64,000 bases of DNA from Pseudanabaena cinerea FACHB-1277 (lineage in GTDB: Bacteria; Cyanobacteriota; Cyanobacteriia; Pseudanabaenales; Pseudanabaenaceae): contig NZ_JACJPY010000014.1 in NCBI RefSeq assembly GCF_014696345.1, forward strand, positions 1 to 64,000, in the 5' to 3' direction. Positions 1 through 8,984 of the stretch are shown here, piece by piece. The notes beneath the pieces were generated by a model. It had not been told where the DNA came from. It was given only the letters and a program-made list of their open reading frames with translations, and did not search any database. The first letter of the stretch is position 1, and the number at the start of each line of letters is the position of its first letter. The position numbers were made by a program, and so were the translations under genes.

Positions 1-60
1 CAGGATTGACAGAAATTTCTGTTGTGCCTTGGTTGCTACTTTCGGTAATATGTCATTAAT

Positions 61-118
61 GCTATTCATTTGGTGCTTTGATTCATTACTTGCACCTTAT
101 CTGATGAATAGCTTTTTT
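61..118 (+). terminator. Rho-independent terminator of an upstream gene outside the window
   Basis: GCTATTCAT (61-69) pairs with ATGAATAGC (104-112), with an inner GGTGC (72-76)/GCACC (92-96) stem, followed by six T residues at 113-118. The orientation fits a plus-strand gene ending before the window. Nothing coding is seen in 1-201. Confidence 0.5.
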
Positions 119-201
119 GTTCCCCTTTTTTTATGTCCGAAGTATTGGTTTATGTTAAAAATTAATTAATCGCCGCTAAACCTGCTGTGACCATAGAGTC
201 T

Positions 202-1047
202 TTAGCTCAACCCAAACCACTTTAGATAGGTTGAAATAATTGGATTTCCAAAAAACAAGGAAAGTCCGCCCCCTAAAGCTAAAAAAGGACCAAAGGGAAT
301 TGGCTGCTGTTTTTGATGATTACTACAAATCATTGCGATCGCGCCAATAGCAGTACCAATTGCCGAAGCCAGCAAAATTGTAAGTAAGATGTTTTGCCAA
401 CCTAACCACATTCCCATCATTGCCGCTAACTTGGGATCGCCGCCGCCCATCGCTTCCTTCTGCAAAAATATTCGCCCCGCAATTCGCATAATATCCAACA
501 ACCAAATCCCCAAAACCGCTCCACCAATCCCTCCTATCAACATTTTGGCGATAGAACTATCACTAGATGTCATTGCTAAGCTTCCTTGATAAAGGATTCC
601 TAAAACCAACCCAGACTGTGTAAGCGAATTTGGCAATGTCATCGTATCAATATCAATCATTGCCAGCGCCAATAACCAACTAAGGAACAAAGCATAAAAA
701 CATAAAACTAGAATAGGTTGTGAAGTTCCGAAATAGGCTGCTACACACCAAAATAGAAATGCCGTAAAAGCCTCGATCGCTGGATAACGCCATGACACAG
801 GCGTATGACAATAGCGACATTTACCCTTGATCAAAAACCAACCAATCACAGGAATATTGTCGCGGGGCGCAAGTTGCCGCAAGCAATGGGGACAACGGGA
901 TGGCGGGTATAGGATCGACAATCCCGCAGGTATGCGATAGATTACCACATTTAAAAAGCTGCCAATGCAAGCACCTATGGTAATTGCTAAGGCTTGAATG
1001 AGAAGGGATTCGATAAATAACACAGGCTTGGGAGATGCAAGTGACAC
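202..1047 (-). CDS. pilD: Type IV prepilin peptidase / N-methyltransferase (PilD)
   Basis: This inner-membrane aspartyl protease cleaves the leader of type IV prepilins and methylates the new N-terminus; in cyanobacteria it is needed for pili, twitching motility and DNA uptake. Two CxxC pairs (about residues 52/55 and 77/80) form the zinc-binding cytoplasmic loop of the methyltransferase part. The catalytic aspartates sit in MIDID (about 130-134) and GGGD (201-204), as expected for the family. Several hydrophobic segments fill the rest, and 281 residues is full length. No pilin genes are adjacent; the CheW-like and ComFB genes 4-6 kb away are possible functional partners only. The identification is firm. 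Confidence 0.95.
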   Translation of the reverse strand: MSLASPKPVLFIESLLIQALAITIGACIGSFLNVVIYRIPAGLSILYPPSRCPHCLRQLAPRDNIPVIGWFLIKGKCRYCHTPVSWRYPAIEAFTAFLFWCVAAYFGTSQPILVLCFYALFLSWLLALAMIDIDTMTLPNSLTQSGLVLGILYQGSLAMTSSDSSIAKMLIGGIGGAVLGIWLLDIMRIAGRIFLQKEAMGGGDPKLAAMMGMWLGWQNILLTILLASAIGTAIGAIAMICSNHQKQQPIPFGPFLALGGGLSLFFGNPIISTYLKWFGLS

Positions 1048-1054
1048 AATTATA

Positions 1055-1090
1055 CAATTACACCAATTACACCAATTACACCAATTACCG
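1055..1090. repeat. Four 9-bp tandem repeats upstream of pilD
   Basis: CAATTACAC is repeated three times and followed by the variant CAATTACCG. The array lies just upstream of the pilD start. A plus-strand reading frame runs through it but looks spurious. Confidence 0.7.
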
Positions 1091-1272
1091 ATCAGACTAG
1101 CCGCAGGACAAATTTTGAGCGCAAAGCGTTGTCGAGTTTTAAGACAACAAGCAAATTACATCTTAGCAATGGGCAATCGAGTTGCTGCCGAAAGTTTTTT
1201 AGAATCTTTTGCGTGTCCTACATGGTGCAAGAGATCTAGAAAAGATTATGGATTTTATTTGATTAAAAAGAG

Positions 1273-1300
1273 AAGCACCCATTGGGTGCTTTCTTCGTTA
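1273..1300 (-). terminator. Terminator of the ndhC-ndhK-ndhJ operon
   Basis: AAGCACCC (1273-1280) and GGGTGCTT (1284-1291) form an 8-bp stem with a 3-nt loop, directly after the ndhJ stop. Read on the minus strand it is followed by a T-rich run (complement of 1265-1269). Confidence 0.6.
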
Positions 1301-1846
1301 ATATGCGTCTTGTAGCTCGTAAAAATCTGGCGTGACATAATCCTTTCGCATCGGATAGCCGATCCAGTCTTCAGGCATTAAAATCCGCTTAAGATTGGGA
1401 TGTCCTTCATAAACAATGCCATACATATCAAAGGTTTCACGCTCCTGCCAATCGGCAGTCTTCCAGATCCAATAGACCGAAGGACAACGAGGATCGACAC
1501 GGGGTAAAAATACCTTCACGCGCACTTCTTCAAGGCGATCGCTCTTGTTTATCCCTTCATCCGTGATCTTCGCCAAATGATACATACTCACCAAGCTATC
1601 ACCAGCCCCTGCATCATAACCACATTGACACATCAAGTAGTTAAAGCCATAGGCATAGAGCGCTGTGGAGAAAGGTAACAAAAACTGGCGATCAATCTTG
1701 AGAATGGGAACGCCCTGATGATCGAGACCCAAAAATTCATGGTCAAAACCATTGCTAGTCAACCATTGTGATATGGGGGCGCTGACTTCCGTAGTTGCTA
1801 GGGCAGCTTCCGTTTGAGTTGATTTATCCAAAGTATTATCTGCCAA
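1298..1846 (-). CDS. ndhJ: NAD(P)H-quinone oxidoreductase subunit J (NdhJ)
   Basis: NdhJ is a peripheral-arm subunit of the thylakoid NDH-1 complex, which works in respiration, cyclic electron flow around photosystem I and CO2 uptake. It is the homologue of the 30-kDa (NuoC) subunit of complex I. The 182 residues match the family length, and the C-terminal region (about 115-170) shows the typical [18 protein letters not shown] and [10 protein letters not shown] blocks. It is the last gene of ndhC-ndhK-ndhJ. Its start codon lies inside the end of ndhK (11-bp overlap), so the two are probably translationally coupled. A terminator hairpin follows. Confidence 0.97.
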   Translation of the reverse strand: MADNTLDKSTQTEAALATTEVSAPISQWLTSNGFDHEFLGLDHQGVPILKIDRQFLLPFSTALYAYGFNYLMCQCGYDAGAGDSLVSMYHLAKITDEGINKSDRLEEVRVKVFLPRVDPRCPSVYWIWKTADWQERETFDMYGIVYEGHPNLKRILMPEDWIGYPMRKDYVTPDFYELQDAY

Positions 1847-2582
1847 CGGTTTCTACCTCCTTTGGAGCCATTTGCAAAGCGGGTAAAGGAATACCTGATT
1901 CCACCAATTCTTTAGGCGGAGTCATACGGCTAGGCATTTCTAGATATTGTCCAGTCAAAATTGGATCGACCACCTTCATTTCATGCTTTACGGCATAATA
2001 GCGATGGGTGCGATTGAGATTTGCCCTTTCTTGAAAGCCTTCTGCACCAATCTTTTTGCGAAGCTTAATGATCGCGTCCATAATTGCTTCGGGGCGGGGA
2101 GGGCAACCAGGGATATAGACATCCACAGGGATCAACTTATCAACACCGCGTACCGTAGTGTAGGAGTCAGTGCTGAACATTCCGCCCGTAATTGTGCAAG
2201 CGCCCATGGCAATTACATACTTAGGCTCTTGCATCTGCTCATAGAGACGCACAAGGGCAGGAGCCATTTTCATTGTTACTGTACCTGCGACAATGATTAA
2301 ATCTGCTTGGCGAGGACTAGAACGGGGTAACAGACCAAAGCGATCGAAGTCAAAACGGGAGCCGATCATCGCGGCAAACTCAATGAAGCAGCAGCTAGTA
2401 CCATAGAGCATCGGCCAGAGGCTAGACATTCTCGACCAGTTGTAAAGGTCATTGAGGGTGGTCAAAATGACATTATTAGACAAGTCTTGAGTGACTTGAG
2501 GCTTTTCGACGGGGTTAATGAGGCGTTGGGTTTGTTCTTCGATACTAAAGTCCAAACCAACATTTTCAGCTTTCATGACCAT
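1836..2582 (-). CDS. ndhK: NAD(P)H-quinone oxidoreductase subunit K (NdhK)
   Basis: NdhK is the iron-sulfur subunit that carries cluster N2 in the NDH-1 peripheral arm, the NuoB/PSST homologue. The cysteine ligands are visible as [17 protein letters not shown] and [10 protein letters not shown] chose the ATG at 2582 because an AGGAG ribosome-binding site lies 7 nt upstream (about 2590-2594). A second ATG at 2576 overlaps the ndhC stop as ATGA, and a longer open frame to 2603 begins with a weak start codon. The gene sits between ndhC and ndhJ and overlaps both, which is the usual cyanobacterial and chloroplast order. Confidence 0.96.
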   Translation of the reverse strand: MVMKAENVGLDFSIEEQTQRLINPVEKPQVTQDLSNNVILTTLNDLYNWSRMSSLWPMLYGTSCCFIEFAAMIGSRFDFDRFGLLPRSSPRQADLIIVAGTVTMKMAPALVRLYEQMQEPKYVIAMGACTITGGMFSTDSYTTVRGVDKLIPVDVYIPGCPPRPEAIMDAIIKLRKKIGAEGFQERANLNRTHRYYAVKHEMKVVDPILTGQYLEMPSRMTPPKELVESGIPLPALQMAPKEVETVGR

Positions 2583-2932
2583 TCTAAGGCTCCTTTTCTC
2601 CAAGCGTAGACTAGACCTAGTACCAAAATGCCAATAAATATGATGGCTTCAACAAAGGCTAATAGCCCCAGTTTACTAAATGCCACCGCCCAAGGATACA
2701 AAAATACGGTTTCCACATCGAAGATCACGAAGGCAAGGGCAAACATATAGTAGCGAATATTAAACTGAATCCATGCGCCACCGATCGGTTCGCAGCCAGA
2801 TTCGTAGGTGGTGCGTCCTGCGGCTCCGCCTTGGGCAGGACTCAACAGCCCCGATAGAGCCAGTCCCGACAGGGGGACTAATGTACATACAATGATGAAT
2901 ACCAGTAAGTATTCGTATCCGCTTAAAACCAA
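2573..2932 (-). CDS. ndhC: NAD(P)H-quinone oxidoreductase subunit 3 (NdhC)
   Basis: NdhC is a small membrane subunit of NDH-1 (the NuoA/ND3 homologue) with three transmembrane helices. The conserved [20 protein letters not shown] and [12 protein letters not shown] blocks are intact, and the protein ends in [10 protein letters not shown] as in other cyanobacteria. The only reasonable start is a TTG codon at 2932. The codon before it is ATC, where relatives usually have Met-Phe, so the start is either a rare codon or altered. It is the first gene of the operon, which faces away from ho1 across a 442-bp gap. Confidence 0.95.
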   Translation of the reverse strand: MVLSGYEYLLVFIIVCTLVPLSGLALSGLLSPAQGGAAGRTTYESGCEPIGGAWIQFNIRYYMFALAFVIFDVETVFLYPWAVAFSKLGLLAFVEAIIFIGILVLGLVYAWRKGALEWS

Positions 2933-3374
2933 GATGGATTACCTCTTCAAGCTATCTTGACTAAAATTCCAAAGGGAGATGCTAAGTACATTATATGGGT
3001 GAGGGGGTAGATGAAAATTTGTTACAGGCTAGAAATTTTTCTATGCTTTGACTTATATAATTAGAGCTTATGTCAAATCCTCAATTAAATACTGCTGGGC
3101 TTAGGTCTTTAGCAGCAATCATGGGATTTTGACGAGTCTGCAATTATATTTATTCATTCTTTATTTATTTCCAAAAATATTTCCAAAAATATTTCCAAAA
3201 GTTGACATTCAAAACCAAGGATTGGTGGTGTAAAACGCCGCAACTCTAATTCTTGGATGTGAATGGATGGTCAAATCTAGCTAATACAGCATTGTGGTAG
3301 CTAGATTATCCCAATCAAAACCAATTAAAAAACAATCAAAATAACAAAATAATCACAAAAATTTAGGAGAATCC
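2933..3374. other. Divergent intergenic region ndhC / ho1
   Basis: This 442-bp AT-rich gap must hold the promoters of both ndhCKJ (minus) and ho1 (plus). A TATAAT box is at 3056-3061, but without a properly spaced -35 box. Three 12-bp direct repeats lie at 3166-3201. A clear AGGAG ribosome-binding site for ho1 is at 3365-3369. I see no convincing gene here. Confidence 0.5.
3166..3201. repeat. Three 12-bp tandem repeats upstream of ho1
   Basis: TATTTCCAAAAA is repeated at 3166-3177 and 3178-3189, then as TATTTCCAAAAG at 3190-3201. The array lies about 170 bp before the heme oxygenase start, so it could affect ho1 regulation or be a neutral slippage product. Confidence 0.75.
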
Positions 3375-4112
3375 ATGAGTCAAGGTTTAGCAACGCTTTT
3401 GCGTGTTGGTACACAGAAATCTCACTCGGCGGCTGAGAGTACTGACTTTATCAAATGCTTTTTGAAGGGCGTGGTTGATAAGTCGTCTTATAGCAGACTG
3501 GTTGGCAATCTTTATTTTGTCTACAAGGCGATCGAGGCAGAATTTGAGGTTCACAAAAATGATCCCGTATTGAGCAAGCTCTATTACCGTGAGCTATGGC
3601 GCGAAAAGAGTCTTGAACTAGATATGTTGTTTTACTTTGGCTCCAACTGGCGCGAAGTGGTCAAGCCCACTCCTGCTTGTGAAAAGTATCTCGCTCGTAT
3701 TCGCGAGATTTCGGCTAATGATCCTGTGTTGCTAGTGGCTCACGCCTATACCCGCTACATGGGCGATCTGTCTGGTGGTCAAATCCTCAAGAAAATCGCC
3801 AAGGAGTCGATGGGCTTGGAAGAGGGCAATGGTACTGCTTTCTATGAGTTTGACGATATCCGCAATCATGGTGAATTTAAGAAGCGCTACCGTGAGGCTC
3901 TTGACACTTTGCCTGTAGATGCTGCCACGGCTGAGCGCATTGTCGATGAAGCTAATGCTTCTTTTCATATGAATATGGCGATGTTTCGGGAGTTGGAAGG
4001 TAATTGGTTGCTGGCGCTGACTAAGTTTGGCTGGAATTCTTTAGTTACTAAGCTTAAGGGTGAGCCGAAGGCTAACGGCACGATGCGCCGCGAGTCTAAG
4101 GCTGCCAGTTAG
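3375..4112 (+). CDS. ho1: Heme oxygenase (biliverdin-producing)
   Basis: This enzyme opens heme to biliverdin IX-alpha, CO and iron using ferredoxin, the first step towards phycocyanobilin and phytochrome chromophores. The proximal heme ligand is most likely His17 in TQKSHSAAE, and the heme oxygenase signature is at about 122-140 (LVAHAYTRYMGDLSGGQ). The 245 residues fit cyanobacterial HO1. The start is supported by AGGAG five bases upstream of the ATG. The C-terminal tail is short, basic and without a membrane anchor, so the enzyme is soluble. It is transcribed alone and ends at a shared bidirectional terminator with the RibD-type gene. I cannot tell HO1 from HO2 with certainty. Confidence 0.95.
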   Translation: MSQGLATLLRVGTQKSHSAAESTDFIKCFLKGVVDKSSYSRLVGNLYFVYKAIEAEFEVHKNDPVLSKLYYRELWREKSLELDMLFYFGSNWREVVKPTPACEKYLARIREISANDPVLLVAHAYTRYMGDLSGGQILKKIAKESMGLEEGNGTAFYEFDDIRNHGEFKKRYREALDTLPVDAATAERIVDEANASFHMNMAMFRELEGNWLLALTKFGWNSLVTKLKGEPKANGTMRRESKAAS

Positions 4113-4152
4113 TATTTTTAGTATTTACAGCGCTTTGCGTTTGTACCTCAAA

Positions 4153-4184
4153 AAAGGAAAGATAGCTTTGCTATCTTTCCTTTT
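4153..4184. terminator. Bidirectional terminator between ho1 and the RibD-type gene
   Basis: AAAGGAAAGATAGC (4153-4166), a TTT loop and GCTATCTTTCCTTT (4170-4183) form a near-perfect stem with A and T runs on either side. It overlaps the last codons of the minus-strand reductase gene and serves convergent transcription. Confidence 0.75.
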
Positions 4185-5010
4185 CTTTTGGCTTCACAAA
4201 TTGATAACGCAAAAATAGCTCTGAGTCATGGCTATAGACCGATCGCAATTCTAGTTTGGGGATGTCGCCGCCGCCCATGCCATAGTCAGAACCGCCGATA
4301 ATGGTCATGTTTTCGACACCGCCAACAACGTAGGGCGCGATACTGAGAAATATTTCATCGGCGAGATGTTGGGATATGAGGCTGTAGTTGAGGGATGCGC
4401 CGCCTTCGACTAAAAGCCGTTTAATACCAAATTGTTGCCATAGGATGGCTAGTACTGCTCGCAGATCGATCGCTTGATTGTGATGATCTTGGTTAGGCAG
4501 TCGCAGGATTTGGGCTTTTTGGCTTACCCAAGGGGCGATCGCTGCCTTCTCAGAGGTAATCACTAATCGTAATTCCTGACCTGCATTCCAAAAACGATGA
4601 TCTTCGGGGAGATTGCCTGAGTTGGTGATCACGATGCCGAGGGGCTGTGGTTGCGCGAAATGTCTCAGGCGATCGGTAACGAGATCGTCGGGTAATGTGG
4701 GAATGAAAGCATCGTGACGCAGTGTATTTGCCCCTGCGATTACGCCATCCACCTGCGATCGCAATCGTTTCATGAGGTAGCGATCGGGGCGTGAGCCTAA
4801 TTTACCTAGTTCTCCTTTAAAAGTTGTGGCTTTACCATCAATGCTAGACACCATATTAAAAATGACATAGGGGCGTTTAGAACCATCATGAAGGGAATTT
4901 AGAGAACTTAAAGAATTTATGGGGATCTCTAAATCAACACCCTCACAGGGAAAGCTGAGTTCATCAAAGTCATAAATGCGATCGCGGGAAGCAAACAGAC
5001 TTTTATACAT
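4171..5010 (-). CDS. RibD C-terminal-domain reductase (pyrimidine reductase / DHFR-like)
   Basis: The protein is a stand-alone RibD_C / dihydrofolate-reductase-like domain that would use NADPH, in riboflavin synthesis to reduce 5-amino-6-ribosylaminouracil phosphate. Visible family blocks are RPYVIFNMVSSIDGKAT (about 48-64), the SQVDGVIAGANTLRHD block (about 86-102), and the C-terminal LLVEGGASLNYSLI (about 201-214). The deaminase half of bifunctional RibD is absent. Plant and cyanobacterial genomes often encode separate reductases, so the riboflavin role is plausible but not proven. The roughly 45 N-terminal residues are not part of the domain. It faces ho1 and shares its terminator. Confidence 0.8.
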   Translation of the reverse strand: MYKSLFASRDRIYDFDELSFPCEGVDLEIPINSLSSLNSLHDGSKRPYVIFNMVSSIDGKATTFKGELGKLGSRPDRYLMKRLRSQVDGVIAGANTLRHDAFIPTLPDDLVTDRLRHFAQPQPLGIVITNSGNLPEDHRFWNAGQELRLVITSEKAAIAPWVSQKAQILRLPNQDHHNQAIDLRAVLAILWQQFGIKRLLVEGGASLNYSLISQHLADEIFLSIAPYVVGGVENMTIIGGSDYGMGGGDIPKLELRSVYSHDSELFLRYQFVKPKEKER

Positions 5011-5156
5011 AAAAATTGAGAATATAAATTGAGAATATAGTTTTAGTTATTACACATCTTCTTAATGGGCAAACCTTTTTTCAGCATGAATGCCGTATAC
5101 AAGCATTTGCTATTTAGTTATAACAAGATCGAGTCCCACAAAACTTAACCTAAGCT

Positions 5157-5669
5157 ATGCAAACGCTTTCCGAGAGAGCCGATTACCTTCAGAATTATGC
5201 CCCCGAAATGGGAGCAGAGCCAGCAACTGCTACTTGTCTCAAATTTGCCATTGATTTACAATCTGTTGGTCTGTTAGAAAGTGAATTTGTTCAGGAAGTC
5301 TTGACCATTAGATCAATTAATATCATCCCTGTACCTAACAAACCATCTTGTATTTTAGGGATTTTGAGCCGCCGTCGCCTTGTCTATTGGGGGGTTGACT
5401 TGGCAATGTTGTTGGGAATGCAGCCATTGAGCCAAAATATCTCACTTTATGAAGTAATTTTGATCTCGATGCAAAACTTGGCTTTAGCATTGGTTGTTCC
5501 CAAAATTATGGGTATAGTACATATTCCCCTTGGGCATATTGCCAATGATATTACCTTGATGCCAGCCCCATTAAAGCCCTATCTTAAGGGATATGCTAAA
5601 GAACAGAATCACATTGCCTATCTCCTCAAAGCTGAGAGTATTTTACAATCCAATATTTTGCATTCCTAG
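5157..5669 (+). CDS. CheW-like domain protein
   Basis: The 170-residue protein is probably a single CheW-like domain, an adaptor that couples receptors to CheA-type kinases. The opening beta strand with FAIDLQSVGLLESEFVQEVL and the block RSINIIPVPNKPSCILGIL match the usual start of CheW domains, including the position of the normally conserved Pro and Gly residues. Cyanobacterial CheW homologues work in the Pix, Pil and Tax systems that steer type IV pilus motility. The ComFB gene follows 91 bp downstream on the same strand. No CheA or receptor is in the window. Similarity is moderate, so the exact pathway is open. Confidence 0.65.
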   Translation: MQTLSERADYLQNYAPEMGAEPATATCLKFAIDLQSVGLLESEFVQEVLTIRSINIIPVPNKPSCILGILSRRRLVYWGVDLAMLLGMQPLSQNISLYEVILISMQNLALALVVPKIMGIVHIPLGHIANDITLMPAPLKPYLKGYAKEQNHIAYLLKAESILQSNILHS

Positions 5670-5760
5670 CCTTGGACATATCGTAGCTGCTGACCACAGA
5701 ATGCCTCAGCCCCAAAGTTAAAGTGCCATACCTAGATCTGATACAAAGTCAGTCAACACA

Positions 5761-6798
5761 ATGGAATCCTGTCGAAATGTTTTATTAGAATTTGTATATG
5801 AGGAGGCAAATGCTCAGATTCAGAGCTTAGGAATTGGTATTAGACATAAATATAATCTTGATGAAGTCATCGCCTATGCCTTAAATCGATTGCCCCCCAA
5901 GTTTGCTTCAACGGATGTTGATCTGCAAATTATGCGCCAGCAATGCGAGGCTATGCGTACTGATATAAGTAAGATGGTGCGTCAGGCGTTGCTCGGCGTA
6001 AGACGCGATCCCTTGCGGCAGCCAGAATCCCTTGAAGACATTGAGTTGGCAAATGCGCCCTATGCTTTGTTGCAGGTACAGGATATTTTAGGCAGGAAAA
6101 GCTTAATGTGGAGCGATCTTCCCAAAGCGCTAGAAGATGCTTTAGAGGCGGCGATCGCTAAATATAATTCTGGCAATTACTCCGCACAACTTAGAGGGAC
6201 TTTGGGGCAGAATCGCTTCAACGCTAGTATGTATTTAAAAAAGTCTGTACTACAAAGTCAGCCTCTGAGTGAGATTAAGCGCCGTGATTATGAAGTCTAT
6301 ATGCTAGAAAGTCGGCAGTTAGTACATTCCTTAGAAAGATTAGTAATTCGGATGGCGCAAAACCGTGCGGGGTCTTTTCCTCAGAATGAGTTACGGTTTA
6401 TTCGGCTTGAAGATGTCCTCGCTAAATCCTTAAATCGCCTACCGCCCTTATATGCAACCTCTAGTAAAGGGCTAGGTCATTTACGCCATTACGCTCAGAT
6501 GAATATTGGCTCAGAGGTATCAATTATTGTGCATGAAGCGATGCTAAAAACCCGCCAGCAAAATCTCCAGAGATGTGATCAACCAATGTTTTATAGAGTG
6601 CGCTATGAAAGGGAACAGGCTTTGTTGAAGTTGGGGCGGATGTTGAATCGTGAGGTGAGGTGGCAAAACGTTGTGGAAGTGGTTTCAAAATCCTTAGAGT
6701 TGGCAAAATCGGGGAAGGTTTGTTGGCAGCGAGAATGTGCTGCCTCACCAAATGCTGTCTCACCCAATCAAGAGGAATGGCGTAGCAATCCTCTTTAA
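5761..6798 (+). CDS. Protein with two ComFB domains
   Basis: Two copies of the ComFB (late competence) domain are visible, one at about residues 1-75 and one at about 195-275. Each has the YALNRLPP signature followed by a short acidic loop and a basic helix. Between them lies about 110 residues that I do not recognise. Single-domain cyanobacterial ComFB proteins have been described as cyclic-nucleotide (c-di-GMP or cAMP) receptors that affect cell size, motility and competence. A double-domain version could bind two ligands or form an internal dimer, which is inference. Its neighbour is the CheW-like gene. An AAGAGGA/TCCTCTT hairpin overlaps the stop codon. Confidence 0.75.
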   Translation: MESCRNVLLEFVYEEANAQIQSLGIGIRHKYNLDEVIAYALNRLPPKFASTDVDLQIMRQQCEAMRTDISKMVRQALLGVRRDPLRQPESLEDIELANAPYALLQVQDILGRKSLMWSDLPKALEDALEAAIAKYNSGNYSAQLRGTLGQNRFNASMYLKKSVLQSQPLSEIKRRDYEVYMLESRQLVHSLERLVIRMAQNRAGSFPQNELRFIRLEDVLAKSLNRLPPLYATSSKGLGHLRHYAQMNIGSEVSIIVHEAMLKTRQQNLQRCDQPMFYRVRYEREQALLKLGRMLNREVRWQNVVEVVSKSLELAKSGKVCWQRECAASPNAVSPNQEEWRSNPL

Positions 6799-6815
6799 TT
6801 GGTGAGATTTTAAAG

Positions 6816-7349
6816 TTAAGAAATGCGTAATAACTCAACGTCAAAGATTAAGGTGGCTTTTGGGGGGATCACGCCGCCAGCACCGCGATCGCCATAACCG
6901 AGTTCGGGGGGAATAATTAGTTTATAGCGATCGCCCACACGCATCAGAGCTAAACCTTCATCCCAACCTTTGATTACTTGACCAGCACCAAGCTTGAAGG
7001 AAAAAGGACTATTGCGATCGCGGGAGCTATCAAACTTAGAACCATCTTCGAGCGTGCCGATGTAATGCACTACCACGGTCTGCCCCGCTTTGGGTGAAGC
7101 CCCTGTGCCAGAGGTGATCACCTTATACTTAAGCCCTGTGCCAGTTTCTTTGATGTCGGAGTCATTCATACTAATTAATGGTACTGTTGCTATTTTTACT
7201 TGTTGAGGCGCACCAGTCGAGGGCTCACCCCCACTGGCGATCGCTGATTGACTACCTGTAATCTGGGCGACTACAATCACCAAAACCGCCACTGCCATAA
7301 TGCCAAAGCTAATCAAAATTCCTTTCAAGACTATCCCTCCAATCAACAT
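6816..7349 (-). CDS. FKBP-type peptidyl-prolyl cis-trans isomerase, membrane-anchored or exported
   Basis: The C-terminal 110 residues (about 65-175) are an FKBP domain with the usual core blocks [27 protein letters not shown] and [21 protein letters not shown] (given in parts). The N-terminus has a hydrophobic segment (about 10-30) that could be a signal peptide or anchor, so the enzyme probably assists folding in the periplasm or lumen. The start is uncertain: an ATG at 7349 gives 177 residues, while a TTG at 7328 is better placed behind a GGAGG sequence. It is a single gene converging with the ComFB gene. Confidence 0.9.
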   Translation of the reverse strand: MLIGGIVLKGILISFGIMAVAVLVIVVAQITGSQSAIASGGEPSTGAPQQVKIATVPLISMNDSDIKETGTGLKYKVITSGTGASPKAGQTVVVHYIGTLEDGSKFDSSRDRNSPFSFKLGAGQVIKGWDEGLALMRVGDRYKLIIPPELGYGDRGAGGVIPPKATLIFDVELLRIS

Positions 7350-7358
7350 TTTTATGAT

Positions 7359-7436
7359 ACAGCGCTTTACGCTGACTTAAAACCAAGAAATAATTTTGAA
7401 ATTGTCACTTTGTAACGGTTTCCAAATTATTGCCAA
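7359..7436. repeat. Dispersed intergenic repeat copy (ACAGCGCTTT family)
   Basis: It begins ACAGCGCTTTACGCT and continues with AAACCAAGAAATAATTTTGAAA, shown here in shortened form. A related, longer copy lies at 55270-55392. AATAATTT (7389-7396) pairs with AAATTATT (7424-7431). The corresponding bases differ in the other copy but still pair, so the foldback is conserved. Confidence 0.55.
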
Positions 7437-7514
7437 ATTGCTCAACCAATCTAAGGACAGCAACACAATTGCGATCGCTAGACCTTGCTTTGGAGAAATA
7501 TTGGAGTAAAGTTA

Positions 7515-7587
7515 TGCCAGGAACGAGATTTGAACTCGTGACACGTGGATTTTCAGTCCACTGCTCTACCAACTGAGCTATCCCGGC
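7515..7587 (-). tRNA. tRNA-Phe (GAA)
   Basis: Read on the minus strand, the 73-nt cloverleaf begins GCCGGGATAGCTCAG and closes with TCCTGGC plus discriminator A. The anticodon loop CTGAAAA gives anticodon GAA. The T-loop GTTCAAATC is canonical. The 3' CCA is not encoded, so it must be added by the tRNA nucleotidyltransferase, a candidate for which is at 32203. Confidence 0.97.
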
Positions 7588-7707
7588 TTATTGCTTAAAA
7601 TTGCTTTTGCGCGTTTGTTTTTTTGCGCTTTACTAACATAGCACTAAGGGGTAATTTTGATCAAGCCCAAATAAGATTTATTGAAAGAAAGTTTTTATCA
7701 GTGTCAA

Positions 7708-8259
7708 TTAGTTAGTGGTCATTAGCCAAAAAACAGATCTCAAGCCATCGCGCAGAGACTTCACAGGACTCTCAGGCTCAAACTTGGAAGGAATGGTTAC
7801 GGGCTGGATTTGAATACCCCGACTACCCAATACAATTTTGCCAATTACTAAGGCGCGGGACATATGATAATCGGAGGTTACTAAGTAAATATTGTTGATT
7901 TGGCGCTTTTCTAGCTCCTTGACCATCACTGTAAAATTGGAAACCGTGTCCACTGCACGATAGTCTAGGTGAATGCGATCGCGGTCTATACCTTCTTGGT
8001 CAAATACATATTCAGCATATTCTTCGGGGCTACCTGACGATACAAAAATAGGCAGTTGAGGATGTTGACGGGCAAACTTAGCGGCGAATTTTTCACGGGT
8101 GGGCGAGCCGCCTAATACTAAAATTGCTTGTGGCGTATTGATTTTGGGGCTGGTGCCTAATTGCGTCACGGCGGGAAGTCCAAAGATAATAGAACTAGAA
8201 CCAACTAACCCACATAAGGTTGTAATGCAAGTAATTTTTGATAGTGGGTTGATCATCAT
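7708..8259 (-). CDS. YdcF/ElyC-family (DUF218) protein
   Basis: The 183-residue protein has an N-terminal hydrophobic segment (about 8-30), then the DUF218 fold: AILVLGGSPTR (about 46-56), the FVSSGSPEEYA strand, the acidic NFTVMV block and the VTSDYHMSRA signature (about 127-136). Members such as SanA, ElyC and YdcF sit at the inner membrane and are linked to envelope polysaccharide assembly, but their chemistry is poorly defined. Here it lies between tRNA-Phe and recR on the same strand, with no operon partner that specifies a role. Confidence 0.85.
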   Translation of the reverse strand: MMINPLSKITCITTLCGLVGSSSIIFGLPAVTQLGTSPKINTPQAILVLGGSPTREKFAAKFARQHPQLPIFVSSGSPEEYAEYVFDQEGIDRDRIHLDYRAVDTVSNFTVMVKELEKRQINNIYLVTSDYHMSRALVIGKIVLGSRGIQIQPVTIPSKFEPESPVKSLRDGLRSVFWLMTTN

Positions 8260-8340
8260 CGTGGTGACGTTGGTGATTACGTTACAAATCAGAAGGATAG
8301 TAGCATCGAAAGGGCGATTATTTGAAGCACTTATGCTTAA

Positions 8341-8937
8341 CTAAAAGCTAAGCTCACGGCGACCCTCGATCGCTTTTGCCAGAGTTACTTCATCTGCATA
8401 TTCTAAGTCACCGCCCATCGGAATACCAAAGGCAATTCGCGTAACTTTTGTAAAAGGTTTGAGCAACCCGCCCACATACAAAGTTGTGGTTTCGCCCTCC
8501 ACACTAGGGGCGATCGCCATAATCACCTCTGCCACCTTTCCACCACTCACGCGCCGCACTAGTCCTTGAATATTTAAATGATCGGGTGTGATACCATCCA
8601 TCGGCGAAATCAAACCACCAAGGACATGATATTTGCCACGATATTCGCGGGTTTTTTCAAGGGCAATTAGATCGCGGGAGTCAGACACCACGCAAATCAC
8701 CGTATGATCGCGATTAGGATGGGCGCAAATCTCGCAAATTGGCTCTGCCGATAGATGTCCACATATAGAGCAGTTGCCCACTTGCTGCTTAGCCTGCACT
8801 AAAGACTGGGCAAGTGCCTCTATTTCTTCAGCAGGGCGTTTAATAATGTGCAAGGCTAGCCTTTGAGCAGTTTTTGCCCCTACCCCTGGCAGTCGTTGCA
8901 GTTGTTCGATCAGATTGGCTAAGGGGCGAGTATACAA
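8341..8937 (-). CDS. recR: Recombination mediator protein RecR
   Basis: RecR works with RecO and RecF to load RecA onto SSB-coated gaps. All elements are present in 198 residues: an N-terminal helix-hairpin-helix ([15 protein letters not shown], about 14-28), a four-cysteine zinc finger (CSIC and CEIC, about 56-71), and a Toprim domain starting at [10 protein letters not shown] with the GKYHVLGG motif. The length is normal. It is transcribed alone, about 80 bp upstream of the DUF218 gene on the same strand. Confidence 0.97.
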   Translation of the reverse strand: MYTRPLANLIEQLQRLPGVGAKTAQRLALHIIKRPAEEIEALAQSLVQAKQQVGNCSICGHLSAEPICEICAHPNRDHTVICVVSDSRDLIALEKTREYRGKYHVLGGLISPMDGITPDHLNIQGLVRRVSGGKVAEVIMAIAPSVEGETTTLYVGGLLKPFTKVTRIAFGIPMGGDLEYADEVTLAKAIEGRRELSF

Positions 8938-8984
8938 AACAGGGTTACTAAATAGCTAATTGACCTTGCAATTTTAGCTCATAC

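Noticed and set aside
998-1315. Open frame of 105 codons overlapping the pilD start
   Set aside because: Its middle is made of the 9-bp tandem repeats and it overlaps pilD and a terminator; no recognisable protein features.
3070-3132. 20-codon frame with a TATAAT box a few bases upstream, before ho1
   Set aside because: Too short, no clear ribosome-binding site, and not a known photosystem small subunit.
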